From Pantoea sp. At-9b (GTDB lineage Bacteria; Pseudomonadota; Gammaproteobacteria; Enterobacterales; Enterobacteriaceae): a DNA stretch of 64,000 nt. The first letter of the stretch is position 1. Every line of letters begins with the position of its first letter. This document shows, one piece after another, positions 24,148-32,855 of this stretch. Under the pieces are notes generated by a model. That model searched no databases. It was not told the DNA's origin and was given only the letters and a program-made list of their open reading frames with translations. The DNA is taken from the NCBI RefSeq assembly GCF_000175935.2, contig NC_014838.1, positions 62,001-126,000 on the forward strand. Direction: 5' to 3'. A program made the position numbers and the translations under genes.

Positions 24148-25079
24148 GTGCGCGTTTAGAACAGGTGTTGCAGCAATGGCAGCCCGGCCAGCGCTTCACT
24201 ATTCAGCCGGGCACCGCCGGTGTCGCTTCACCACACCGTCTGGCGACCGAGTGGACGGGCTTTTGGCTGGAGAGTGCCGGTCAGCGCTTTTACGCCAAGG
24301 TGTTATGTGCAGATCAGCGCGCGTTGCTTGATGTGCGTCGTAGCGCTGAAATCAGCCGTCAGGCAGGTGAATTGGGCATTGCTCCGGTGTTGTGCCATGC
24401 CGATGAGGCGGCGGGCGTCCTGATTTTTGCTGCACTGGAGGAGGATTTCCGCTGGGCGAAACTGGCGCATTTCAGCGATCCGGCGCAGTTTGATGCACTG
24501 ACTCGCACGCTGGACCGCTTGCATGAGGCCGCCCTGCCGTTACCGCAGCATACGCGTCAGCAGGACATGCAGACCCTGCGCCAGCAACTGCAACAGTTGG
24601 AGGTCGCGTTGCCGCAAGAGATGCTGTGGTTGGGTGAATGCGTGGATCTCGCCTGGCAGGCGTTAAATGCAACATCGTTCAGCCCGGTATTGATTCACGG
24701 TGATCCGATTGCCAGCAACTGGATGGTGAACAGCCAGGGAGAATGGCGTCTGCTGGACTTTGATTACGCGGCGCAGGGTGATGCCTGGCATGATATCGCT
24801 ACCTTAATCCATGAACAGTTGCCGACTGATGATCGCTGGCGTGATGCGATTCGTGCCTGGCGGGGCGAATGCCACGAAGCGGATGTGGCACGCTGTCGCC
24901 TGTATGCCCTGGTGGATGATTATCACTGGACGTTGTGGGGCATGTTGAACGGCCACACCAGCCCGCGCGGACTCGAATTCGCCAAGCTGGGGCAATGGAT
25001 GTTATTGCGTTGCCGCCAGAGTGCACGCGATGCCCGATTTGAACGTTGGTTAACCCTGACAGCGGAGCAGACACGATGA
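24144..25079 (+). CDS. APH-fold phosphotransferase, first of a pair
   Basis: A 311-residue aminoglycoside-phosphotransferase-fold kinase with an intact catalytic loop LIHGDPIASNWM (Brenner motif HxDxxxxN, about 188-199) and the metal-binding LLDFDYA (about 209-215). APH-fold kinases phosphorylate small alcohols such as choline, thiamine, homoserine or sugars; resistance to aminoglycosides is not implied by this setting. It overlaps both neighbours by ATGA, so it is strictly co-translated with the carbamoylase and the second kinase. Confidence 0.85.
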   Translation: MSARLEQVLQQWQPGQRFTIQPGTAGVASPHRLATEWTGFWLESAGQRFYAKVLCADQRALLDVRRSAEISRQAGELGIAPVLCHADEAAGVLIFAALEEDFRWAKLAHFSDPAQFDALTRTLDRLHEAALPLPQHTRQQDMQTLRQQLQQLEVALPQEMLWLGECVDLAWQALNATSFSPVLIHGDPIASNWMVNSQGEWRLLDFDYAAQGDAWHDIATLIHEQLPTDDRWRDAIRAWRGECHEADVARCRLYALVDDYHWTLWGMLNGHTSPRGLEFAKLGQWMLLRCRQSARDARFERWLTLTAEQTR

Positions 25080-26014
25080 GTAAACAACCGGGGCAGGCCG
25101 TCAGCTGGCAGGAACAGCGTCTGGAACAGGCGATCGCGGCGATGTCAGACTGGCAGAATAAAACCATCCACTATCGCCCGGTGAGCGGTGGGATTTCCAA
25201 TGCCAACTGGCATGTGGCCGTGGAAGGTGCGCCCTGTGCCTATTTCGTCAAAATTCCTGGCGAAGGCACAGAACGTTTTATTAATCGCGATACGGCACAT
25301 GAAGCCAGCCTGAAAGCGGCGCAAACCGGCTATGGTGTGCCGGTGGTGGCTTACCTGCGCGATCTTGGGGTGGAGGTTTTTGAGTTCATTGACGGCTGGC
25401 GCGCCTCCTCCAATCTCGACTTTCAACAGCAGGGAATTCGCCATCGGGCGTTGCACGCACTAAAAAGTTTTAACGATCAGCCCCTGCTGACCGAGGACAA
25501 AACCGTGTTTGATATGTTGGGTGAACATATCGAACAGGTGCGCTCACTACAGGCCCCTTTCTCTGCCGATGCCGTGTGGTTGCATAAACAGGCGCAACGT
25601 GCACAGCAGGCGCTGGAAGCAGCGGGTCTTGATCGCGTGCCTTGTATGAATGACACCCTGGCGGGTAATTTTATGCTGAATGCCAGCAATGATATTCGGC
25701 TGGTGGATTTTGAATATGCCTCAAATAATGATCGCTGTTATGAACTGGCACTGTGGTTTGGCGAGATGTTTTTTACGCCACAAATCGAACTTGAATTACT
25801 GGAGGATTATTTTGGTAAGGTAGATGCCGCGATATTTGCTCGCGTGCAAATCCATAAGTATCTCGCCGATATGAAGTGGTCAACCTGGGCGATTATTCAA
25901 CACCAGGTAGCAGATATCGATTTTGATTTCTCTAAATATGGCCGTTGGAAAGAATTGCGCGCCCGCAGCGTATTAAACCATCCCGACTGGGAAAACTGGT
26001 TGCGCGCACTGTAA
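25076..26014 (+). CDS. APH/choline-kinase-fold phosphotransferase, second of the pair
   Basis: A 312-residue kinase-fold protein from ATG 25076, overlapping the previous stop by ATGA. It has SGGISNANW (nucleotide loop, about 39-47), PCMNDTLAGNFML (catalytic loop, about 197-209) and LVDFEYASNN (about 217-226). The usual catalytic-loop His (HNDxxxxN) is Met here, while the Asp and Asn are kept, so activity is likely but the loop is atypical; the first kinase has the normal His. The sequence suggests the choline/ethanolamine kinase branch. Two unlike kinases in one operon suggest two phosphorylation steps or a heteromer. Confidence 0.85.
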   Translation: MSKQPGQAVSWQEQRLEQAIAAMSDWQNKTIHYRPVSGGISNANWHVAVEGAPCAYFVKIPGEGTERFINRDTAHEASLKAAQTGYGVPVVAYLRDLGVEVFEFIDGWRASSNLDFQQQGIRHRALHALKSFNDQPLLTEDKTVFDMLGEHIEQVRSLQAPFSADAVWLHKQAQRAQQALEAAGLDRVPCMNDTLAGNFMLNASNDIRLVDFEYASNNDRCYELALWFGEMFFTPQIELELLEDYFGKVDAAIFARVQIHKYLADMKWSTWAIIQHQVADIDFDFSKYGRWKELRARSVLNHPDWENWLRAL

Positions 26015-26049
26015 TCATTGTATTTTTTGTTTTAACACCACAGGGGAAG

Positions 26050-26062
26050 GCTGTCTGACAGC
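26050..26062. promoter_or_regulatory. Small palindrome GCTGTCTGACAGC
   Basis: Perfect 6+1+6 palindrome in the 94-bp gap between the second kinase and the small membrane protein. Possible internal operator or processing site. Confidence 0.3.
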
Positions 26063-26108
26063 AGGTAAAGGAGTGCGCACACCGTCATTGTAAATTTCGG
26101 AGGGGATT

Positions 26109-26378
26109 ATGAGTACCATGATCATGGCACAACAGTTGCGTGCCCGCATAAGTATCAAAAATAAAATCTTTGCCATCTATCTGCTGGCGTTATTACTTCT
26201 GGCGCTTTGTCCACCCTTATATTTAAGTGTCAGTGGCAGCAGTGCGTTATTTCTGGGTGTTCCGTTACCGATTATTTACTGGCTGGCTATTGCCGTATTT
26301 CTGGGTGTCGGACTTTGGGTGATGTATCTCGCTGAATGTGCTTTTGGCGAAATTCCCGCGGATGAGGAAGTATCATGA
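26109..26378 (+). CDS. Small two-helix membrane protein paired with a symporter
   Basis: An 89-residue protein with two hydrophobic helices (about 22-40 and 54-78) and an acidic tail. Its size, position and ATGA overlap with the sodium:solute symporter gene match the small DUF-type partners seen before some SSS transporters (for example YhdT before PanF). It probably assists assembly or function of the carrier. Strong ribosome site CGGAGGGG. No defined domain is recognised. Confidence 0.75.
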   Translation: MSTMIMAQQLRARISIKNKIFAIYLLALLLLALCPPLYLSVSGSSALFLGVPLPIIYWLAIAVFLGVGLWVMYLAECAFGEIPADEEVS

Positions 26379-27901
26379 AAATTAGCACCGCAGAACCACA
26401 TTATTTAATTACCTTTGGTATGATCGGTTTATTTCTGGCGGTCATGATTGCCGTCCTTTATGCCACTAACCGTAAAAGCACCTCGTTTTCCGATTATGCG
26501 GTGGGTGGACGCTCTTATGGCCCCTGGTATATCGCCATGAGTTACACCAACTCGTGGTGGCCGGGCGCGACATTTACCGCGTTTTTTGCGCTGTCGGTCA
26601 GCGGCGTCATTGGTTTCTATGGTGCGGTTTACTCCACGCTTGGCGTCACCGCCATGTACCTGATGGCGCGGCGTGCCTGGAAGTGGGGACAACACTTTAA
26701 TTTGACCACCCAACCCGACCTGCTGGGGATGCGTTACAACAGCCCGGCGGTGAAACGCGTCGCATCCATTATTGGCATCATCTGTGTTTTCCCGTGGGTA
26801 GTGATGGGGATTCAGGCGCTGGCGTTGTTGGTGGAGTTTGCCAGCTTTGGACGTTGGGGCGTGACGACCTGCCTGATCGCCGGGGTACTGCTGATCCTGG
26901 TTCGCCAGTACTGGACAGTCAGCATGGGTATGCGAGGGTTGATTATGACCGACATGTATCAGGGGATTATCGCCTATGGCCTCGGCGCGCTGGTGTGTGT
27001 GGTGCTGCTGTTCAGCGGTGATCACAGTTTTGGTCAGCTCGCGTCGTTGCCGCCTGCCATGTTGCAGATCCCGGGGGCGGAAGGTTCCCATTACGGTTCC
27101 TGGTATATGTTCAGCCTGATTTTTACCGGTGTGGTCGGTTCGATGTGTTGGCCGATGAGCTTCCAGCGTATTTACACTGCCAGCGGTATCCGCGCGGTGA
27201 AGAAGGGGACATTGCTGACCATCCTGCTGGTGGGCGGTTTCTACGCCATCCTGATGTTGTTTGCCACGGCGGTGAGCCAGGACCCGAATGTGCAGGCCAA
27301 TCCGCAGAACGGTTTCTTCACTGCCTTGTTTGATCAGGGTGGCCCGTGGATGCTGGCACTGGCGCTGGTCATTGTACTGGCGGCAAGTATCGGCCATGTT
27401 GATGGCTGCGTGCAGGTATGTGGTACGCAGTTTGCCAATGATCTTGCCACCTGGAACAAACCGCGTAGCGATCGTCAACTGACGGTACTGGCGAAGTCCG
27501 GCATGGTGGTATTTATCGTCGCGGCGGCGCTGTTGGCTTACTTCACCTTTAACTACTCACGTTTGCAGTTGCTGGCGCAAATCTCCTATCAGGGGATTAT
27601 CCAACTGGCGGTGCCGCTATTCTTCGGTATCTTCAGCCGCTTTGGTAACAAGCAGGGGGCACTGTTGGGTATGATGACGGGCATTATTATCGCCATCGTG
27701 CTGACGGTATTTTTCCCAGATGACATCCCGGCGCTCGGCTCGCTGACCAGTGGCATCGTCGGCCTCGCGGGTAACTTGTTGGTGTTTGTTGCCTGTGGCG
27801 TGCTGGTGCCGGTGGATGCTAAAGAGAAGGCGCGGGTGGATGAGCTGTTTGCGCTGGCGGAGCGCCCGGCTCAGCCAATGGCAAAACCGGTGTTGAATTA
27901 A
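26375..27901 (+). CDS. Sodium:solute symporter (SSS family)
   Basis: A 508-residue carrier with about 13 membrane helices. Family features include YAVGGRSYGPWYIAMSYTN (about 42-60) and the GASIGHVDGC-like region near helix 8 (ASIGHVDG, about 333). It should import a small solute, coupled to sodium, across the inner membrane. It closes the operon that begins with the DeoR regulator, so its substrate should be the carbamoyl or amide compound handled by the M20 enzyme and the kinases. A repeat element follows the stop. Confidence 0.9.
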   Translation: MKISTAEPHYLITFGMIGLFLAVMIAVLYATNRKSTSFSDYAVGGRSYGPWYIAMSYTNSWWPGATFTAFFALSVSGVIGFYGAVYSTLGVTAMYLMARRAWKWGQHFNLTTQPDLLGMRYNSPAVKRVASIIGIICVFPWVVMGIQALALLVEFASFGRWGVTTCLIAGVLLILVRQYWTVSMGMRGLIMTDMYQGIIAYGLGALVCVVLLFSGDHSFGQLASLPPAMLQIPGAEGSHYGSWYMFSLIFTGVVGSMCWPMSFQRIYTASGIRAVKKGTLLTILLVGGFYAILMLFATAVSQDPNVQANPQNGFFTALFDQGGPWMLALALVIVLAASIGHVDGCVQVCGTQFANDLATWNKPRSDRQLTVLAKSGMVVFIVAAALLAYFTFNYSRLQLLAQISYQGIIQLAVPLFFGIFSRFGNKQGALLGMMTGIIIAIVLTVFFPDDIPALGSLTSGIVGLAGNLLVFVACGVLVPVDAKEKARVDELFALAERPAQPMAKPVLN

Positions 27902-27911
27902 CACGTATTTC

Positions 27912-27966
27912 GTAGCGGCGCGATTTACGCGCTGTTTAAACAACGCGCGATAAATCGCGCCGCTAC
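27912..27966. repeat. Dispersed nested palindromic repeat, copy 5
   Basis: Left arm slightly shortened (GTAGCGGCGCGATTTACGCG), right arm intact. Lies between the convergent symporter and XRE genes. Confidence 0.85.
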
Positions 27967-27979
27967 GAATGATACAAAC

Positions 27980-28309
27980 TCAGATCGCGAACACGTCAGG
28001 ACCTTTAATCGCCATCGTATTTAGCACGCGTAACGCAGCACCATTTGGCTTTTTCTCTCCGCGTTCCCATTTTGATACAGTGACAACCGACATATTCACA
28101 TACAGCGCCAGCATGGCCTGGCTGAGATGAAAGCGATCGCGCAAAGAACGTATGGCCTCGCCGTTCATCTCCTCTATCACTGGCAAACTGGCGCGTAGCT
28201 CACGCAACTGCACGCGGGCATCTATATGTTTCACCAGATCATCAGAAATCACACCGATTTCATTAAAATCGTGAGCAATTTCCTGCAAGTCTTTTAGATG
28301 ATCAACCAT
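27980..28309 (-). CDS. XRE-family protein resembling HigA/NadS-type antitoxins
   Basis: A 109-residue protein from ATG 28309 with a C-terminal HTH (FHLSQAMLALYVNMSVVTVSKWERGEKKPNG, split over about 63-93; the SKWERGEKKP turn is typical of HigA/NadS antitoxins). In most relatives a RelE/HigB toxin gene lies just upstream; here only a 37-codon ORF overlaps its start, so it appears to be an orphan or a pair with an unusual partner. A preceding GTG at 28312 adds one residue. The surrounding DNA is AT-richer than the flanking operons. Confidence 0.78.
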   Translation of the reverse strand: MVDHLKDLQEIAHDFNEIGVISDDLVKHIDARVQLRELRASLPVIEEMNGEAIRSLRDRFHLSQAMLALYVNMSVVTVSKWERGEKKPNGAALRVLNTMAIKGPDVFAI

Positions 28310-28415
28310 CACACTTAACCTCTCTCATTTTCCCTGTCTTTAAGGCGAGTAGTGCCTGTTCTGGCGTCATGTTTATCATTTGTATTGCCACGGCTTTAAA
28401 AATGTAATTTCCCAT
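28302..28415 (-). CDS. 37-residue small ORF upstream of the XRE gene
   Basis: ATG at 28415 preceded by AACAAGGAAGCGCT, a strong ribosome site; the stop overlaps the XRE start by 8 bases, so translation would be coupled. The product begins MGNYIFKAVAIQM and ends MREVKCDG, with no recognised family. It occupies the place a toxin gene would hold. It may be a coupling leader peptide, a novel small partner, or a toxin remnant. Confidence 0.5.
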   Translation of the reverse strand: MGNYIFKAVAIQMINMTPEQALLALKTGKMREVKCDG

Positions 28416-28586
28416 AGCGCTTCCTTGTTAATATTTGATGAGAGCTTCCTTGCTCGAAAAAACACCATCTATGGTACTTAGTATGATACAAGGGATCAAG
28501 CGTTTAAAAATCATCTACATAATCCGGATGCAACTTTCCCCAAATAAGCCCATGATAAAGCGATAATTCCCTGACAGGAGTCGCTA

Positions 28587-29282
28587 ATGGCAATGCCCAC
28601 CCCCTTCAATATTGGTCTGCTGCTGTTCCCTCATCTGACGCAACTTGATCTGACTGGCCCGTGGGAAGTGTTTGCCCGGATGCCTGGCGTCAACAACTAT
28701 CTGGTATGGAAAGACCGGCAACCCGTGATGTCCGACCGGGGTTTAGCGATTGTGCCGACCACCACCTTTGCAGATTGCCCGCCACTGGATCTGATTTGTA
28801 TCCCCGGCGGCCCGGGCCAGATTGCCTTGATGGATGATGAGGAAACCTTGGCCTTTGTGCGTCGCATGGCGGAAAACGCGCAGTGGGTCACCTCAGTCTG
28901 TACCGGGTCGCTGGTGCTAGGGGCAGCAGGGTTGTTACAGGGCTACCGCGCCACCTCACATTGGGGCTCGCTCGATCAATTAAGCCTGCTGGGGGCGACG
29001 CCAGTGGCGGAACGGGTGGTGCGTGACCGCAACCGGATCACGGGCGCAGGGGTGACCTCGGGTATTGATTTTGCGCTGACGGTGGCGGAAGAACTATTCG
29101 GGCGCGACGTGGCGGAGAATATCCAGTTGCAGATGGAATACGACCCCGCACCGCCTTTCCACAGTGGTTCCCCGCGTAGCGCGTCAACGGCAAGGTTGGC
29201 ACAGGCTAAACAGCAGATGGCCGAGTTTATCGCCCGCCGTCGTGCGGCGAGCGAAAGGGCAGGAGAACGGCTTAAGCGTTAA
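28587..29282 (+). CDS. DJ-1/PfpI family protein, isonitrile-hydratase-like
   Basis: A 231-residue glutamine-amidotransferase-like protein. The nucleophile elbow VTSVCTGSLVLGAAGLL (Cys about 107) and ICIPGGPGQ (about 71-79) match the DJ-1/PfpI fold, and the LTQLDLTGPWEVFARMP opening with SHWGSLDQLSLLGA places it with the isonitrile hydratase (InhA) and transcriptional-regulator-like branch, without an HTH domain. Reaction is unproven. Ribosome site CAGGAGTCGCTA. Its last 11 bases overlap the convergent ABC exporter gene. Confidence 0.85.
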   Translation: MAMPTPFNIGLLLFPHLTQLDLTGPWEVFARMPGVNNYLVWKDRQPVMSDRGLAIVPTTTFADCPPLDLICIPGGPGQIALMDDEETLAFVRRMAENAQWVTSVCTGSLVLGAAGLLQGYRATSHWGSLDQLSLLGATPVAERVVRDRNRITGAGVTSGIDFALTVAEELFGRDVAENIQLQMEYDPAPPFHSGSPRSASTARLAQAKQQMAEFIARRRAASERAGERLKR

Positions 29283-30864
29283 TTAACTGGCCCAGTTCCA
29301 GTTTCAGGCAGCGATCGGCGAGGTGAAAATAGCGATCGTCATGGGTGATCACCAGCACCGTCTTGCCCCGCGCTTTGAGCGCAGGCAGTAGCTGGTGATA
29401 AAACACTTCACGGAATGCCGGGTCCTGATCGGCAGCCCATTCGTCAAACAGATAGAACGGACGATCTTCCAGCCATGCCACCAGCAGCGCCAGCCGTTTG
29501 CGCTGCCCGGTGGAGAGCGCCAGGGTTGAAAACACACCGTTTTCCAGCGTCACTTTATGCTTCAGCTGCAATGCTTCCAGCAGTTGCTGAGCCTCGTCAT
29601 TCCAGCGCGAGGTATCAATCCCCTGAAGATCATCAAACAGATGAAAGTCGTTGAACACCGCAGAAAACAGCTGGCGATAACGGGCGCGATTGGCGTTGGT
29701 GACCGCGATATTATCCAGCAACAGTTCGCCGCCATCTGGTTGGTACAGGCCGGTGATCAGCCGGGCGAGGGTAGTTTTGCCGCTGCCGTTCCCCCCCGTA
29801 AGATATACCAGCTCGCCAGGGGTGAATTGCAGCGATATTGGCCCAACCTGAAAGCCGTTTGTCGCGCCATGATGATAAATCAGGTCACGCAGTTGCAAGG
29901 TCTGAAATGCCAGCGGTGCGGCATCGATGTGGGTTTGTTCCGGCGGCAGTTGCTGCTGCATGGTATTAATGCGCTTCAGGGCCACCTGGGTAAGCGTCAG
30001 GCTGGGTAAGGTGGAGAGGGCATTCTCAATGGGCACAATCATATAGAGAAACACCATCGCAAAACCCGACAGTACCGCACCACGCAGATCCAGCACCTGC
30101 GCCAGCAAAAACATCACCACGCCGATAAAAGCAAAAAAGAACACGCTGGCCCAGATGTTCGCCAGCGAGTACAGCACATAACCGCGTGTGCGCTCGACGC
30201 GCACCTGCTCAATGGTGGTAAACAAACGGTTTTGCAGGAACGATTGTTTACGTGCGGCGTGCAGGCGCAGCTCTTTGGCACCGCTGAACAGCGCGTTCAC
30301 ATCGCCTGTCAGCGTTTCTTCGCGCTGACGTGACTGACGCATCAGTTGCAGTGCGCGGCGATGTACCCAGCTGTAACCCAGCGAGCCAATGAACACGGTC
30401 ACAATAGCAATCGCCATCACCGTCAGTGACAGGTAGCCGAGATAGGCCATGCAGCCGACGATCACCGCCAGCGACATAATAAAGGCGGGCAACGAGACGA
30501 AAAACACCACTACCTGATCAAGATCCTGGGTCAGGATACTGAGTGCGCGTGGCATACCGTGTGTTTCCAGGTCGGCATAGCGCGCATCCGCCACCTGCTG
30601 CACCAACATTCGGCGCAACTGCGCTTTACTGCGCTGCCCCATCGCCATAAACAACGACTGACTCAGGGTGCGGGTGCCGAGCATCAGTAGTGCCAGCAGG
30701 CCAAATTGCCACGCCAGTTGCAAACGTTGCGCGTCGCTGGCGTTGAGTCCCTGGTTGATCAACGCCAGTAGCCCGGCATTGCTTAAACCGCCCACCACGC
30801 TACAACCGAGCGCGAGAAAAAACAGCGCACCGGTAGTGCGCAGTAACATCAGGTAAATCGCCAC
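29272..30864 (-). CDS. Cyclic-peptide/siderophore-type ABC exporter (fused permease-ATPase)
   Basis: A 530-residue fused half-transporter with six N-terminal helices and a C-terminal ATPase: Walker A GGNGSGKTT (about 356-364), signature LSTGQRKRLALL (about 440-451), Walker B FYLFDEWAADQDP and VITHDDRYF. The family includes YojI (microcin J25 export), SyrD and PvdE. GTG at 30864 follows AGGAGATGAG and is only 8 bp after the fhuB stop, making it the last gene of the siderophore operon. It may export the apo-siderophore or a peptide; as an exporter it is not an obvious ATPase for FhuB. Confidence 0.87.
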   Translation of the reverse strand: MAIYLMLLRTTGALFFLALGCSVVGGLSNAGLLALINQGLNASDAQRLQLAWQFGLLALLMLGTRTLSQSLFMAMGQRSKAQLRRMLVQQVADARYADLETHGMPRALSILTQDLDQVVVFFVSLPAFIMSLAVIVGCMAYLGYLSLTVMAIAIVTVFIGSLGYSWVHRRALQLMRQSRQREETLTGDVNALFSGAKELRLHAARKQSFLQNRLFTTIEQVRVERTRGYVLYSLANIWASVFFFAFIGVVMFLLAQVLDLRGAVLSGFAMVFLYMIVPIENALSTLPSLTLTQVALKRINTMQQQLPPEQTHIDAAPLAFQTLQLRDLIYHHGATNGFQVGPISLQFTPGELVYLTGGNGSGKTTLARLITGLYQPDGGELLLDNIAVTNANRARYRQLFSAVFNDFHLFDDLQGIDTSRWNDEAQQLLEALQLKHKVTLENGVFSTLALSTGQRKRLALLVAWLEDRPFYLFDEWAADQDPAFREVFYHQLLPALKARGKTVLVITHDDRYFHLADRCLKLELGQLINA

Positions 30865-30872
30865 CTCATCTC

Positions 30873-32855
30873 CTATGAGTTTGTGCTATTCAGCGGACGC
30901 CACAACAACAGCGCCAGCCACGGGCCGCCGATCAGCGTTGCCATCAGTCCGGCCGGAATTTGTCGTGGATACAACAGATTGCTGCCTGCCCAGTCAGCCA
31001 GCATCATTAACACTGCCGCGATCAGTACGGCCAGTGCTAACTGCCCAAGCGGCTTGCGCGCGCCCAGTTGCCGGGCTAATTGCGGTCCAAGCAGGCCAAT
31101 AAATGACAGCGGACCGACGATCAATGTCGCGACGCCGGTCATCGCCGCCGCCAGTACCATCAGCAGCAAGCGCGCCCGTGTCACATTCAGCCCCAGCGAG
31201 GGTGACACGGTATTCAAGGGTAACAACAGCAAAGCCCGGCGCAGCAACGGCGTCAGCGCCAGCAACAACAGCGCCAGCAGCAGTGCGATACCGGCGGTGC
31301 TGGCATTGACGTAATAGGTTGAACCGGTCATCAACTGGCGCAGCATGGCCGCCGCCATGCCGTTATTACTCATCACCACCGCCGCCACTGACTGAAACAA
31401 TGCGGTGATCGCCAGCCCACTCAACAGCATTCGTTGTGGGTTCAGCGCGTAGTGTCGCGCCTGCCACAGGGTCAGCGCCAGCGTGAGTAACGCACCGACC
31501 GCACTGCTGGTCAGCATCGCAGGGATGCCGCCCAGCGGCCATACCAGCAGTTGCACCGTGATGCCGAGCGATGCGCCCGCACCAATCCCGAGCAGCTCCG
31601 GGCTGGCCATGGGATTGCGGCTGACGCGTTGAATAATCACCCCGGCCGCCGCCAGCAATACCCCCGCTGAGAGTGCAGCTAATAGACGCGGTAGACGAAA
31701 CGGCAACATCGCCCGCAGCTCACTGAGGGAATTCCAGTGCCAGCCGTGAATGCCCCGGGCGAAATCAAGTGACACCGCCAGCATCAGAAAAAACACCAGG
31801 ATGACCGGCAGCAGCGCAGCGCGCCCTGTGGGGAAGGGCGGTTGGTGCGATTCACTCACGTCGGGTTGAAAAATATGACGCAGACGCGGTAAAAACCACA
31901 GCAGCAGCGGGCCACCGGCCAGCGCAGTCATCATACCGGTGGGCAGCAACAGACCGCCGATGCCGTTAAGACGGCTAACGCCCTGATCTGTCAGCCACAG
32001 CAGAGCTGCGGCCAGCAGCGGTGACCAGAGGAGTTTTTGTCGCAGGGTTTTCGCCCCGGTCAGCGCCGCCAGATGCGGGGCCGCCAGCGCAATAAAGCCA
32101 ATCACCCCCACCACGCTGATCACCAGGCTGCTGATCACCAGCGCGGATAACAGCGCGATGCCGCGCACGACACCCGCAGGCATACCGATGGACCGGGTAA
32201 CCTGTTCATTCAATGCCAGCAGCCGCAGTGGACGCAGGATTAACAACACCGGCAGTGCCGCCAATATCACCCGCGGCAACAACCACCACAGCGGGCTGGC
32301 GTTTTCCTGGGTTAGCGTGCCGCCACCCCAAATAAACACGGCAGACAGTGAACGGTCATAAATCACCGACAGTAGCAGATTGACTGAACCGCAATAGAGA
32401 TTAACCAGCATGCCCGCCAGCGTCAGCGCCAGTGGCGTAAACCCCTGGCGCAAACTCAACAGAAACACGGCGGCAAAGGCGAGCAGTGCACCGCTAAGCG
32501 CCACCCATTCGCGTCCGGCCAGCAACCATGCCGGGCCGACCAGCGCCGCCAGTGACAGCGCCAGCGTGGCACCGGAGGCAATGCCGAGCGTCATCGGTTC
32601 GGCCAGCGGATTACGCAGCGCCTGCTGCATTACCACGCCGGTAAAGCCGAGCGCCAGGCCACACAGTAACGCCATCCCCTGGCGTGGCAACCACATCTGG
32701 CGGAAGATTTGTTGTGCCAGGGTGGGGAGATCGCGGGTCTGCAATGCCTGCCAGGCCGCACTCCACGTCAGTTGCTGGTGGATTTGGTGCAGGCTGAGGA
32801 TCACCGCCACAGCGAACAATGCCATACCGAGCCAGCCAGGATGTCGTGTGGTCAT
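30873..32855 (-). CDS. fhuB: FhuB-like ferric hydroxamate ABC permease
   Basis: A 660-residue permease, exactly the length of E. coli FhuB, built from two fused FecCD-type halves (about 1-330 and 335-660), each with around ten helices and the conserved GLALGFTGVVMQQALRNPLA-like motif. It carries hydroxamate siderophores from FhuD into the cytoplasm. The start at ATG 32855 overlaps the fhuD stop by ATGA; an upstream open frame to 32984 is not supported. No fhuC ATPase is present here, so FhuC must come from elsewhere. Confidence 0.92.
   Translation of the reverse strand: MTTRHPGWLGMALFAVAVILSLHQIHQQLTWSAAWQALQTRDLPTLAQQIFRQMWLPRQGMALLCGLALGFTGVVMQQALRNPLAEPMTLGIASGATLALSLAALVGPAWLLAGREWVALSGALLAFAAVFLLSLRQGFTPLALTLAGMLVNLYCGSVNLLLSVIYDRSLSAVFIWGGGTLTQENASPLWWLLPRVILAALPVLLILRPLRLLALNEQVTRSIGMPAGVVRGIALLSALVISSLVISVVGVIGFIALAAPHLAALTGAKTLRQKLLWSPLLAAALLWLTDQGVSRLNGIGGLLLPTGMMTALAGGPLLLWFLPRLRHIFQPDVSESHQPPFPTGRAALLPVILVFFLMLAVSLDFARGIHGWHWNSLSELRAMLPFRLPRLLAALSAGVLLAAAGVIIQRVSRNPMASPELLGIGAGASLGITVQLLVWPLGGIPAMLTSSAVGALLTLALTLWQARHYALNPQRMLLSGLAITALFQSVAAVVMSNNGMAAAMLRQLMTGSTYYVNASTAGIALLLALLLLALTPLLRRALLLLPLNTVSPSLGLNVTRARLLLMVLAAAMTGVATLIVGPLSFIGLLGPQLARQLGARKPLGQLALAVLIAAVLMMLADWAGSNLLYPRQIPAGLMATLIGGPWLALLLWRPLNSTNS

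Noticed and set aside
24144..26014. Aminoglycoside resistance genes
   Set aside because: The APH fold is shared by many metabolic kinases, and the operon context is catabolic; nothing points to antibiotic substrates.
26429..27478. Long minus-strand open frame (349 codons)
   Set aside because: It is a GC-rich antisense shadow of the sodium symporter, with a His/Arg/Gln-rich product and no motifs.
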